Origin: JAIBJN01 sp963699495
GTDB lineage: Bacteria; Actinomycetota; Thermoleophilia; Gaiellales; Gaiellaceae
Direction: 5' to 3'
NCBI GenBank assembly: GCA_963699495.1
Contig: CAVOUB010000001.1
Coordinates: 45,004 to 109,003 of the forward strand
Length of the DNA: 64,000 nucleotides
Below the pieces are notes generated by a model. That model saw only the letters and a program-made list of their open reading frames with translations, did no database searches and was not told where the DNA came from. Both the position numbers and the translations under genes were made by a program. This document shows, piece after piece, positions 35,958-44,922 of the stretch. Within the stretch, counting starts at the first letter, position 1. Every line of letters begins with the position of its first letter.

Positions 35958-37546
35958 TCAGGACGAGGGGGTGGGCCCGGCGCGCCGAACGTTGTCGTCC
36001 GCGTCGGCGAAGCGCTCGAAGTTCTCCCTGAACATCCGCGCGAGCTCCTGGGCCTTCCGGTCATAGGCCTCCGGGTCGCGCCAGGTCGAGCGCGGGTCGA
36101 GGAGACGGCGATCGACCCCGGGGACCTCGACGGGCACCTCGAAGCCGAAGATCGGATCGGTGCGGTACTCGACCTCGTCGAGCCCCTCCTCGAGCGCCGC
36201 GTGCAGGAGCTTCCGCGTGGCGGCGATCGGCATCCGCTCGCCCTCGCCGGCGGGCCCGCCCGTCCAGCCGGTGTTCACGAGCCAGACGTTGACGTGCGGA
36301 TGGGCGTCGAGCTTCTCGCCGAGCAGGCGCGCGTAGACGGCCGGGGCCTGCGGGAGGAACGGCTCGCCGAAGCAGGCCGAGAAAGTCGGCAGGGGATCGT
36401 CGACCCCGATCTCGGTGCCGGCGAGCTTCGCCGTGAAGCCCGAGAGGAAGTAGAACATCGCCTGATCCCGCGTGAGGCGGGCGATGGGCGGCAGGATCCC
36501 GAACGCGTCGGCGGTGAGGAAGACGATGGAGCTCGGATGCTCCGCCCGCTTCTCGGGCAGCGCGTTGGCGATCCGCTCGAGCTTGTACGCGGCCCGCGTG
36601 TTCTCGGTCTTCGAGCCGTCGTCGAGATCGAGGATGCCGCGCTCGTCGACGACCACGTTCTCGAGGACCGTCCCCCACGTGCGGGTGGTGCGGTAGATCT
36701 GCGGCTCGGCCTCCGGCGACAGGCGGATCACCTTCGCGTAGCAGCCGCCCTCGAGGTTGAACACGCCCGTGTCGCCCCAGCCGTGCTCGTCGTCGCCGAT
36801 CAGGTGGCGCTCGGGGTCGGCCGAGAGGGTGGTCTTCCCCGTGCCGGAGAGGCCGAAGAAGACGGCCACGCGGCCCTGGTCGTCAACGTTCGCGGAGCAG
36901 TGCATCGGCAGTACGCCCTCGAGCGGGAGGCGGTCGTTCATCAGCGAGAAGACGGACTTCTTGATCTCGCCGGCGTAGAGCGTCCCCCCGATCAGCACCT
37001 CCCCGCGGGTGGGATGGAGCAGGACGAAGGTCCCGCTCCGGGTTCCGTCGACGGCAGGGTCCGCCTCCACCGAGGGCGCGTGCAGGACGACTGCGTCGGG
37101 CCGGTGGTCGTCGAGCTCGTCTTCGGTCGGGTCGATGAAGAGGGTGCGGGCGAACAGTGCGTGCCACGGGCTGTCCGTGACGACGCGAACGGCGAGGCGG
37201 TGGTCCGGGTCGGCTCCCGCGAAGGCGTCCACGACGTAGACGTCCTCCTGCTCGAGATGCCGACGAGCCTCCCGCGCAGGCGGTCGAAGCTCTCCTCACC
37301 GACGGGTTGGTTGACCTCGCCCCAGGCGATGCGCTCCTCCGAGCCAGGTTCCCGGACCGTGAAGCGATCCTTGGGCGAGCGGCCCGTGTGCCTGCCCGTG
37401 TCGACCACCAGCGGGCCGTGCTCCGCGAGCCGGGCGGCGCCGAGCCGCAGGGCATGCGAGTAGCACTGTGAGACCGTCGGATTCCAGAAAACGTGCCCGC
37501 GTGGCCTCAGCCCAAGGGCTTCGAGGCCGGACGTCGTCGTCGCCAT
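35958..37546 (-). CDS. pckA: ATP-dependent phosphoenolpyruvate carboxykinase (one frameshift)
   Basis: Converts oxaloacetate to phosphoenolpyruvate, the entry to gluconeogenesis. The main frame has the kinase P-loop FFGLSGTGKTTLS, GDDEHGW and the FLSGFTAKLAGTE motif. The N-terminus from ATG 37546 (MATTTSGLEALGLRPRGHVF, then TGRHTGRSPKDRF) is in another frame. A one-base slip near 37258 joins RLRGRLVG to HLEQEDVYVVDAFAG. The joined protein has the usual ~530 residues, so the break is probably an assembly error. TACGAT precedes the ATG by 9 nt. Confidence 0.9.
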
Positions 37547-37597
37547 CAGGCCCGTATCGTACGCCTCATCGGCGGCAGTCGTGCCGGGGGATGCACG

Positions 37598-37603
37598 TAC
37601 GCT
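37598..37603 (+). promoter_or_regulatory. -10 element TACGCT, leaderless
   Basis: TACGCT ends 6 nt before ATG 37610 and fixes the start of the SRPBCC gene. Confidence 0.55.
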
Positions 37604-37609
37604 CCAGGC

Positions 37610-38056
37610 ATGGAGTACGCGCTCGAGCGCCGGCAGGTCTTCCCCGTCTCCCTCGACGAAGCGTTCTCGTTCTTCGCCGATCCCTTGAACCTCGAGGCGA
37701 TCACTCCGCCCTGGCTCCGCTTCCGGATCGTGGAGGCGCCCGAGCGGCTCGACCGTGGATCGCACCTGCGCTACCGCCTGAGGCTCTTCGGCGTGCCCAT
37801 CCGCTGGCGGACGGAGATCGTCGACTGGAGCCCGCCGCGGTCCTTCACCGACCTCCAGGTCTCGGGCCCCTATCCCTTCTGGGAGCACACGCACCGCCTT
37901 TCGCCCGCGGACGGCGGGACGGAGGTCTACGACCACGTCCGCTACCGCCTGCACGGAGGCGTGGCCGCCCCGCTCGTCCAACTGCTCGCGGTCGGTCGCT
38001 GGCTGGACGAGATCTTCGACTACCGGGCGACGCGCATGCGGGAGCTGCTCGCGTGA
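37610..38056 (+). CDS. SRPBCC/START-like ligand-binding protein
   Basis: A 148-residue protein of the SRPBCC (polyketide cyclase/CoxG-like) fold. It opens with an ERRQVFPVSLDEAFSFFADP strand-helix, and WRTEIVDWSPPRSFTDLQ and FWEHTHRLSP are typical of the family. Such proteins bind hydrophobic ligands in a deep cavity; the ligand is unknown. It overlaps the next gene through GTGA. Confidence 0.75.
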   Translation: MEYALERRQVFPVSLDEAFSFFADPLNLEAITPPWLRFRIVEAPERLDRGSHLRYRLRLFGVPIRWRTEIVDWSPPRSFTDLQVSGPYPFWEHTHRLSPADGGTEVYDHVRYRLHGGVAAPLVQLLAVGRWLDEIFDYRATRMRELLA

Positions 38057-38310
38057 GCACCCGAGCGCCCCGCTGCCCCGGCTGTGAGTCGCCGGCCTCG
38101 ATCACGGTCGGAGCGCCGTTCGTCGGCACCGTCGGCTTTCTCTGGTGGAAGCGGTCGTTCGAGGAACAGCTCTACCGCTGCGCCGAAGGCCACATCTATT
38201 CGGTGCACGTGAGCGGAGACACGACGACGGTCGAGCCGCACGAAAGCGTGGAGGACTGGCTCCGCACGCGCACGGGGTCGGATGCTCCCACACGCCCGCC
38301 GGGGCTCTAG
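38053..38310 (+). CDS. small zinc-ribbon-like protein
   Basis: An 85-residue product with CPGCES at residues 8-13 and CAEGH near residue 43, suggesting a zinc ribbon with a Cys/His last ligand. No family is assigned. It is translationally coupled to the SRPBCC gene (GTGA overlap), so a shared role is likely. Confidence 0.55.
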   Translation: MSTRAPRCPGCESPASITVGAPFVGTVGFLWWKRSFEEQLYRCAEGHIYSVHVSGDTTTVEPHESVEDWLRTRTGSDAPTRPPGL

Positions 38311-38319
38311 CCCGCGCGC

Positions 38320-38345
38320 AACCGGTCGACTTCGAACCGGTCGAC
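38320..38345. repeat. direct repeat of AACCGGTCGAC, 15-bp period
   Basis: AACCGGTCGAC occurs exactly at 38320-38330 and 38335-38345, upstream of the haloperoxidase-like pseudogene. The units contain the palindromes ACCGGT and GTCGAC. It may be a protein-binding site. Confidence 0.4.
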
Positions 38346-38426
38346 GGCGCCTCGGCCGGAAGCGTGGAGCAGGTCTGACGGATCCCGGATAGGTTGCCGC
38401 AGTCACCTGGGGGACAAGGAGGAGGC

Positions 38427-39903
38427 ATGGAGACGAAGCTCACACAGAGCCTCAGAGTGCGTCTTGCCGTCCTGCTCGCGCTCGCCGCGCCGACTGCGCT
38501 CGCCGCGCCGGCGACCGCCCGCGCGGACGCGGTCCGCAGTGGAACCTGAACGCGAGCAACGCAATCGTTCGGCGCCGCTGCGAGCGCGACGGGCTTGTTC
38601 CCAACCGGAATGCTGCGCCGACGGTGAGCGTCGTCGGATCGATCCGGCGAACGCATCGTCGCCGCGTCGGACGCCACCCGAGGCCTCTCCGATGCAACCG
38701 CGCTGGGCCCTGGGCGTCAGCCGCCGCAGCCATCGGTCGTCCGCGCACCTGGCGATGGTGCACGGAGCCGTCTACGACGCGGTCAACGCGATCGCCGGCG
38801 GCCACGAGGGCTACCTGCTCGACTCACGGCTCGGGCAGCGGACCTTGGTACTCGCAGGACGCGGCGGTCGCGGCGGCGGCCTACCGCGTGCTGCGTCAAC
38901 GTCTTGCCGGCACCGCAGCCGATCCTCGACGACCAGTACGCCGCCGCGCTCGCCCCGATCTCCGACGGGCCGGCGAAGACGGGCGGCGTCGCGGTCGGGG
39001 AGGCCGCCGCGGCGGCGATGATCGCGGCGCGGACCGACGACGGCCGTCCTCGACCTCGTTCGGTTCCGGGTCGGTGACGGCGGGCGTGTGGGGACCGCGG
39101 TCCGCCCGCGTAGCGTGAGAGACGACCGAAGGGCGGCGCGGCGAGCACGACGAGCCGAGGAGGGCCAGGATGCGCTTGCGCGCGGCCGAACGCCTGGCGA
39201 AGGACCGCGGCCGTTCCTCGTTCGCAACTTCTCGAGGGCAGGTTCGACTCGCGGTCTCCCGCCGCGGCGGCTGAAGCTCAAGGCTCCGCTCGGCCGAGCT
39301 GGCGGAGGGCCCGGCGTGCTGCGGGTCGGCCGGGAGCGCCCCGCTCGGCCGACCAGACGAACACTGCCCGCTAGCTGGGCGGAGAACACGCCGCGCGTGG
39401 GCCGGCAGTCTTCGAGGTTGTCTGCCAGGAGGGCCTGACGCTGACGGAGAACGCGCGCCTCTACGCCGAGCTGTACGACGGCCACGGACGCGCTCATCAC
39501 CGTCTGGCGGGGCAAGGCGCGCTACCTCTTCTGGCGACCGATCACCGCCATCCGGGAGGCCGACACGGACAGGAACCCGGCGACGAAGGCCGATCCCTCC
39601 TGGCTGCCGCTGATTCCAACGCCGCCCTACCCGGAGCAGCCGTCAGGGCACGCCGGCCTCAGCGGCTCGATCGTGGCGACGCTGCAGCAGTTCTTCGGCA
39701 CCGACGGGATCGGCTGGACGGACACCAACAACGCCGGCCTGACCCGGAGCTTCACCCGCTTCTCGCAGGCGATCGACGAGATCGTCGACGCCCGCGTCTG
39801 GTCGGGGATCCACTTCCGCACCGCCGACGAGGAGGGCGCCAGGATCGGCAGGCGGATCGCGAAGTACCGCGAGCAGCACTACTTCGAGGCGGTTCGCCGC
39901 TAG
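38427..39903 (+). pseudogene. degraded vanadium-haloperoxidase/PAP2-type gene
   Basis: Pieces of one secreted PAP2-superfamily protein lie in order but in changing frames. They are a signal peptide from ATG 38427 (behind AAGGAGGAGG), NLNASNAIV (about 38540), LAMVHGAVYDAVNAI (about 38740), SQDAAVAAAAYRVLRQRL (about 38855), LTLTENARLYAELY (about 39430), WRGKARYLFWRPITAI (about 39510), PSGHAGLSGSI (about 39640) and the active-site-like HFRTADEEG (about 39810). At least five frame changes and a garbled 39060-39400 stretch are too many for the error rate seen elsewhere, so real decay is likely. Confidence 0.7.
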
Positions 39904-39920
39904 AGATCAACCGGCGCGAC

Positions 39921-39954
39921 GTGACTGTGGCGGCCTTCCGGCCGTCACAGTCAC
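39921..39954. terminator. bidirectional 15-bp stem-loop terminator
   Basis: GTGACTGTGGCGGCC (39921-39935) pairs with GGCCGTCACAGTCAC (39940-39954), with one G-T pair and a TTCC loop. It lies between convergent genes and can serve both strands. Confidence 0.75.
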
Positions 39955-39994
39955 GGTCCAACCCGCTTCGAGGGGCAGCGCCCGTGGCACAGGA

Positions 39995-41824
39995 CTAGGA
40001 GCGCACGGTCACCCAGACGAGGCCGTCGGTGACGGCTACTCCCTGCGGACTGTGTCCGATCTCGATCGTCTCCACGACCTTGTTCGTGGCCGGGTCGATC
40101 CGCGAGACGGTGCCGTCGCCGCTGTTGGCCACCCAGACTGCGTCCTCGCCGACCGCCAGGCCGACCGGCTGGTCGCCGACCGAGATCGCTTGCCGCACCG
40201 AGCTCGTCCGAGGATCGATGCGGGAGACGGAGTCGTCGCCGCGGTTGGCGACCCACACGGCGTCGGCGCCCACTGCGACGGCGGCGGGACTCCGTCCCAC
40301 TTCGATGACTCGAAGGAGGTCGCCGCTCTGCGGGTCGATCTGCCGAACCAGGTCCCCGGAGGACTCTGCGACCCAGACGGATCCGAAGCCGACGGCGATC
40401 GCCGTGGGTGCCTGCCTGAGCCTGACGGCCAGGGCAGTGTGCGCTCGGGACGTGCCCGCGGCATCTGCGGGGCCGAGGTCCACACGAATGAGCCCCGGTG
40501 GAACATCGCCGGCGGCCCAGGCCGATCTGCCCTCCGCGGCGAGTCCGCAGCCCGGAAACGAGAGCGTGGTCGAGGTCGGGCCCTCATGCTCACCCGGCTC
40601 GGTGATATGGAGCGAAACTCCCCCGTACCAGGCCGGGGTCCCGGTCTTCGGATCGAGTCGAACGAGCGAGTCCGTCAGCTTGCAGTCGGCGACCCAGACA
40701 TCGCTCCCTGCCACGGCCAGACTCTCGATGAACCCGCCGATCCCGGTCGTGTCGAGGAGCCTCCGTTTCCGTGGGTCGATGCGCGACACGGTCTTGCTGC
40801 TCCGGTTGAGCACCCACAGGCCGTCGGTCCCGGCCCCAATCGGCCCCGGGCCCTCGTCCACCGAGATCGCCTCTACGACCTCGTTCGACGCCGGGTCGAT
40901 GGCGGCGACCGAGTTCGGCGGGACGACCAAGGGGTCGGTCCCACCTCCTCGGCTGAGGACGGCCGCGGCAATCCCGGCAGCAGCCAGCAGCGCGAGTCCA
41001 AGGCCGGCCACGAGCCAGCGGTTGCGGCGCGATTCCAGGGCCTGGATCGACCCGGCCGGGCGCCGCGCCTTGGCCGGCGCCCCGAGCGCGGGATCCTGCT
41101 CCAGGATCTCTCTCTGCAGCTTCTGCAGCTCGGGGCCCGGCTCGATGCCGAGCTCCTCGACCAGCGCCCGACGGCCGGTTTGGTAGGCCTCGAGCGCCTC
41201 CGCCTGCCGGCCCGAGCGGTAGAGGGCGAGCATGAGCTGGCCGCGCAGGCGCTCGCGCACCGGGTGCGCCGCGACGAGCTCCTCGAGCTCGCCCACGAGT
41301 GCCGTGTGGCGGCTGAGCTGGAGATCTGCGTCGATGCGATCCTCGAGCGCGGCCAGGCGCGCCTCCTCCAGGCGGGCGATCGCCGGTTGGGCGAACGACT
41401 CGTAGGCGAGGTCGGCAAGCGCCGGGCCCCGCCAGAGGGCGAGCGCCTGACCGAGGGCGGTCGCCGCCGAACCTGCGTCTCGGGACTTCTCAGCCTCCTG
41501 CACCAGCGCTTCGAAGCGATCGAGATCAAGCTCGCCCGGGTGAACATTGAGGAGGTAGCCGGGCGATCGAGTGACCAGGAGCCCGTCGGCGCCGGCGGTC
41601 GACTGGAGTGTCTTGCGCAGCTGCGAGACGGCGACCTGGAGTGCCTTGGCGCCCGTCTCGGGCGGATTCTCGCCCCAGAGCTCCTCGACCAGGCGATCGG
41701 TGGAGACGACCTCGTTCGCGTGCAGGAGCAGGATCGCCAGGAGCGCGCGCTGCCGAGTCCCTCCGAGAGCGAGCTGTCGGCCATCGTCGAGAACCTCGAG
41801 GGGCCCGAGAATCCGGTAGTCCAT
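39995..41824 (-). CDS. membrane-spanning SARP/BTAD regulator with beta-propeller sensor
   Basis: A 609-residue protein with three parts. An OmpR-type winged helix (residues 1-95, MDYRILGPLEVLDDG onward) and a BTAD helical domain (about 97-245) make it an AfsR/SARP-type regulator. A single membrane span lies at about 268-290. An extracytoplasmic propeller (about 300-609) has repeated VAVGADAVWVANRGDDSVS-type YVTN blades. The layout is ToxR-like, with sensing outside and DNA binding inside. AAGGAGG precedes the ATG. It is divergent from the AMPSDY-repeat protein, a likely target. Confidence 0.85.
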   Translation of the reverse strand: MDYRILGPLEVLDDGRQLALGGTRQRALLAILLLHANEVVSTDRLVEELWGENPPETGAKALQVAVSQLRKTLQSTAGADGLLVTRSPGYLLNVHPGELDLDRFEALVQEAEKSRDAGSAATALGQALALWRGPALADLAYESFAQPAIARLEEARLAALEDRIDADLQLSRHTALVGELEELVAAHPVRERLRGQLMLALYRSGRQAEALEAYQTGRRALVEELGIEPGPELQKLQREILEQDPALGAPAKARRPAGSIQALESRRNRWLVAGLGLALLAAAGIAAAVLSRGGGTDPLVVPPNSVAAIDPASNEVVEAISVDEGPGPIGAGTDGLWVLNRSSKTVSRIDPRKRRLLDTTGIGGFIESLAVAGSDVWVADCKLTDSLVRLDPKTGTPAWYGGVSLHITEPGEHEGPTSTTLSFPGCGLAAEGRSAWAAGDVPPGLIRVDLGPADAAGTSRAHTALAVRLRQAPTAIAVGFGSVWVAESSGDLVRQIDPQSGDLLRVIEVGRSPAAVAVGADAVWVANRGDDSVSRIDPRTSSVRQAISVGDQPVGLAVGEDAVWVANSGDGTVSRIDPATNKVVETIEIGHSPQGVAVTDGLVWVTVRS

Positions 41825-41853
41825 CGCCGCCTCCTTCGGCTGAACGTACCACG

Positions 41854-41884
41854 TTCCACGGCCGTTCTTACCGCCTTCTTACCG
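41854..41884. promoter_or_regulatory. SARP-type direct repeats, 11-bp period
   Basis: TTCTTACCG occurs at 41865-41873 and 41876-41884, exactly 11 bp apart, with a weaker unit TTCCACGGC one period earlier (41854-41862). SARP regulators bind direct heptad repeats with 11-bp spacing. The site lies 30-60 bp upstream of the SARP gene start and between it and the divergent repeat-protein gene. Confidence 0.6.
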
Positions 41885-41981
41885 CTCTCGAAGCGGTCGA
41901 TAGCGCTCGAACGGGGACTGGTTACCGGCTTCCTCCATCGTCGGCTTCGTTGGTTCGAACGAGTCGAAGAAGGGAGTCAAG

Positions 41982-42446
41982 ATGTTCGGCAAGCACCATC
42001 GGTTCACGAGGCTGGCGGGCGCCGTCGTCGCGGCCGCAGTCCTTCTCCCCGTCGCACAGGCGGGCGCACAGCAGCCGCGGGCGATGCCCTCGGACTACGC
42101 GGCGCAGCTCGGCCAGCTCCCCCGCGCGATGCCTTCCGACTACGTCTCGGCGATCGAGCCGGGCGAGTACGGAATGCCGCAGGCCACGCCGGCCGACTAC
42201 ACGGCACACTTCGGCCAGCTCCCGCGCGCGATGCCCGCCGACTACGGCTCGCTGATCGAGCCCGGCGACTACGGCATGCCGCGGGCGCTGCCGGCCGACT
42301 ACGAGCCGGTAGGTGGCACCTCGGGCGGAAGCGGCTTCGACTGGGCCGACGCCGGGATCGGCGCCGGAGCGGCCTTCGGGCTCGTGCTCCTCGCCCTCGC
42401 TGCAGCAGCCGCGCTTCGGAGCGGCGGCAGGCTCGAGCGAGCCTGA
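41982..42446 (+). CDS. secreted/membrane protein with AMPSDY repeats
   Basis: A 154-residue protein with a signal peptide (to about residue 29, AQAGAQ) and five copies of an eight-residue core P-R/Q-A-M/T/L-P-S/A-D-Y (residues 32-107). The spacers alternate between AAQLGQL-type and SAIEPGEYGM-type, so the real unit is a pair of about 36 residues. A Gly/Ser linker and a C-terminal hydrophobic segment (about 123-143) with a final Arg tail suggest an outward-facing, membrane-anchored protein. No family is recognised. It is divergent from the SARP regulator. Confidence 0.65.
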   Translation: MFGKHHRFTRLAGAVVAAAVLLPVAQAGAQQPRAMPSDYAAQLGQLPRAMPSDYVSAIEPGEYGMPQATPADYTAHFGQLPRAMPADYGSLIEPGDYGMPRALPADYEPVGGTSGGSGFDWADAGIGAGAAFGLVLLALAAAAALRSGGRLERA

Positions 42447-42494
42447 ATCGGCGGACTCTGGCGAACGACGGAGGCGGCTCACGGGCCGCCTCCG

Positions 42495-43109
42495 TCACGG
42501 TCCGACCCGTCGCGCCGGCAGCTCGACCTCGAAGGCGGCGTGTGCCGCGTACAGCAGCTCCGGCGGGTCGGCAACCGAGAAGCCCAGGGCTTGAAGCGGA
42601 TCCGCCCGCACCGGCCCCAGCGGCTCGGCGCGCTCCCAGCTCGCCTCGCCACGCCGCACACGCAGCTCCCGCAGTCCGGCCGCCTCGAAGAGACCCAGCT
42701 CGTGGGCGCCGAGCTCGCTTGGGGGCGCCGGGCCGCGCCTTTCGTAGCGCAGCTCCACGCCGAAGCCCCTGGCGACCGCGATCCCCTCGCGCACGCGCAG
42801 GCGAGAGGGGCGAACCGGGAAGCCGAGAAGCGCGCCGCCCATCCCGAGGAGACTGACGCGCAGCGCGAGGAAGACGACCGCGGTCTCGTCGCGGTGGCGC
42901 GCGTAGACGCGCACATTCAGCTGCGTGAAGTGCGGCACCGGCACGGGGCCCAGGCGGCCGCCGTCCCAGCGAAGCGCGGCGATCGTCACCAGATGCCGTC
43001 CGTCGACCGTCGCCGGCTCGAGGCCTGCGGGCAACGTGCGCGCGACCTGCCCGGCGTCCGTCTCCCAGCTCGCGAGGACGAGGTCGCGGACGCGATGGCG
43101 GAGGAGCAC
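42495..43109 (-). CDS. DUF2071 (YqjF-like) family protein
   Basis: A 204-residue protein of the DUF2071/YqjF group, related in fold to acetoacetate decarboxylase. Family features are the ETDAGQVARTLPAGLEPATVDGRH start, NVRVYAR, and AVVFLALRVSL in the middle. Activity is unknown. GTG 43109 is preceded by TAGGCT at 7 nt, giving a nearly leaderless mRNA, and the gene is divergent from the first recombinase gene. Confidence 0.7.
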   Translation of the reverse strand: MLLRHRVRDLVLASWETDAGQVARTLPAGLEPATVDGRHLVTIAALRWDGGRLGPVPVPHFTQLNVRVYARHRDETAVVFLALRVSLLGMGGALLGFPVRPSRLRVREGIAVARGFGVELRYERRGPAPPSELGAHELGLFEAAGLRELRVRRGEASWERAEPLGPVRADPLQALGFSVADPPELLYAAHAAFEVELPARRVGP

Positions 43110-43145
43110 GGCAGGAAGCCTAGGCGCGAGGCGGAACTGCGCGTC

Positions 43146-43994
43146 GTGGACACGAGCGCCGCCATCGACCGCTTCCTGCGGAGCCAGGCACTCGCCGAGG
43201 CGACCCGGCGGGCGTATCGGCGCGACCTGGAGGAGTTCGCCGCCTGGCTCCGGCGCAACGGCCTCAGCCTGGCCGGCTTCGACGCGCGCGCCCTTGCCGG
43301 CTACGCGGCCGAGCTCGGCGCCGACCGCCCAGGACGAACCCCGCGGAAGCTCGCTCAGACGACGGTCGCCCGCAAGCTGGCCGCCGTGCGCTCCCTGGTC
43401 CGGGCGGAGCTCGGGCCGAGCCGCGTCCCTGACCTCGCCGTCTCCGGGCGCCGTCGCCGACGGCTTCCTCACGCGCCCAAGCCCGAGGAGACGGACGCGC
43501 TGCTGGCCGAGCTGGAGGCCGAGGACGCGCTCGGGCTCAGGAATCGCGCACTGCTCGAGCTGGTCTACTCGGCCGGGCTCCGCACGCAGGAGGCCGTCGA
43601 CCTCGAGCTCGCCGACGTCGACTTCGAGCAGGAACTGGTCCACGTCCGCGGGAAGGGCGGCAAGGAACGGGTCGTCCCGCTCGGCGAGGAGGCCTCCTAC
43701 CGCCTGCGCCGCTACCTGGAGCACGGGCGGCCGCAGCTCGCCCGGGGCGCGGTGAATGCGCTCTTCCTCTCCGTGCGCGGGAGGCCGCTGGACACGTCGG
43801 CGCTGCGCCGCCTCCTGCCCAACCCGCACCGCCTCCGCCACGCGTTCGCCACGCACCTGCTCGAGGGGGGCGCGGACCTGCGGACGATCCAGGAGCTCCT
43901 CGGCCATTCGTCCCTCTCCACGACCCAGATCTACAGCCACGTGGACGCCAAGCGCCTGCGGAAGGTCTACGACCGTGCCCACCCGCGAGCCTGA
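43146..43994 (+). CDS. tyrosine recombinase, XerC/XerD-like (first of two)
   Basis: A 282-residue Xer-type recombinase. The N-terminal core-binding domain (AIDRFLRSQALAEATRRAY) is followed by the catalytic domain with R in SAGLRTQE, K in GKGGKER, HRLRHAFATH, LLGHSSL and the nucleophile Y in TQIYSHV. Such enzymes resolve chromosome dimers at dif or act on mobile elements. GTG 43146 is chosen because GAGGCGG lies upstream; ATG 43095 would overlap the divergent gene. The next gene is a second Xer-type enzyme. Confidence 0.85.
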   Translation: MDTSAAIDRFLRSQALAEATRRAYRRDLEEFAAWLRRNGLSLAGFDARALAGYAAELGADRPGRTPRKLAQTTVARKLAAVRSLVRAELGPSRVPDLAVSGRRRRRLPHAPKPEETDALLAELEAEDALGLRNRALLELVYSAGLRTQEAVDLELADVDFEQELVHVRGKGGKERVVPLGEEASYRLRRYLEHGRPQLARGAVNALFLSVRGRPLDTSALRRLLPNPHRLRHAFATHLLEGGADLRTIQELLGHSSLSTTQIYSHVDAKRLRKVYDRAHPRA

Positions 43995-44028
43995 CCCAAA
44001 CGGCCATGCCAGGGGTCAGACCCCGGCC

Positions 44029-44919
44029 GTGGCCGATCCGGCCGTCGAGGGCTTCCTCGCCCTGCTCGCAGCCCGCCGCGCGCCGCGCACGGTCGACGCC
44101 TACCGGCGCGACCTCGCCGACCTGACCGGATACCTGGGCCGCTCGCCGACCGCGGTGGGCGCCGACGAGATCGAGGGGTGGCTGGCCGACCTGCGTGCCC
44201 GCGGCCAGGCACCGAGCTCGGTCGCACGGCGAGCCGCGGCGGCGCGGACCTTCTACCGCCATCTCGTCGCGCTCGGACTGCGGGCGGACAACCCGGCCGC
44301 CGAGGTCGACCTACCGCGCCGGCGCCGGCGCCTGCCGCGCTCGCTCTCGCTGGGCGAGGTCGAGCGGTTGATCGAGGCCGCGAACGGGACGACGCCCCGC
44401 AGCCTCCGCGATCGCGCGCTGATCGAGCTGCTCTACGGAGCCGGCCTCCGGGTCGGTGAAGCCGTGGGGCTCGAGCGCGGCGGGGTCGACCTCGACGCTC
44501 GCCTGGTCCGCTGCGTCGGCAAGGGAGACAAGGAGCGTGTCGTGCCGCTCGGCACCCAGGCCGTGGAGGCGCTGCGCCGGTATCTGGCGCGCGGCCGGCC
44601 CTACCTCGACCGCCGCCATCGTCTGGAGATCTTCCTCAACGCCCAGGGCGGGCCGCTGACCCGCGCCGGAGCCTTCCTCATCGTCAGACGCCTCGCCGCC
44701 AAGGCCGGGCTCGATCCCGAACGGGTCCATCCGCATCTGCTCCGCCACTCCTTCGCCACGCACCTCCTGGAAGGAGGGGCCGACCTCAGGAGCGTCCAGG
44801 AGATGCTCGGCCACGCCGATCTGGGGACGACGGAGATCTACACCCACGTCTCGGATCGGCGACGCCGCGACACCTACTTCCGGGCGCACCCACACGCGCG
44901 CCGGCACCTGGGCCCGTAG
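44029..44919 (+). CDS. tyrosine recombinase, XerC/XerD-like (second of two)
   Basis: A 296-residue recombinase with the same domains and residues as its neighbour: R in GAGLRVGE, K in GKGDKER, HLLRHSFATH, MLGHADL and the nucleophile in TEIYTHV. The two genes could form a XerC-XerD heterotetramer encoded side by side. GTG 44029 fits the usual family N-terminus. GTG 43975, which overlaps the first gene, is also open. The palindrome GGGGTC-A-GACCCC (44012-44024) lies just before the preferred start. Confidence 0.85.
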   Translation: MADPAVEGFLALLAARRAPRTVDAYRRDLADLTGYLGRSPTAVGADEIEGWLADLRARGQAPSSVARRAAAARTFYRHLVALGLRADNPAAEVDLPRRRRRLPRSLSLGEVERLIEAANGTTPRSLRDRALIELLYGAGLRVGEAVGLERGGVDLDARLVRCVGKGDKERVVPLGTQAVEALRRYLARGRPYLDRRHRLEIFLNAQGGPLTRAGAFLIVRRLAAKAGLDPERVHPHLLRHSFATHLLEGGADLRSVQEMLGHADLGTTEIYTHVSDRRRRDTYFRAHPHARRHLGP

Positions 44920-44922
44920 TCG

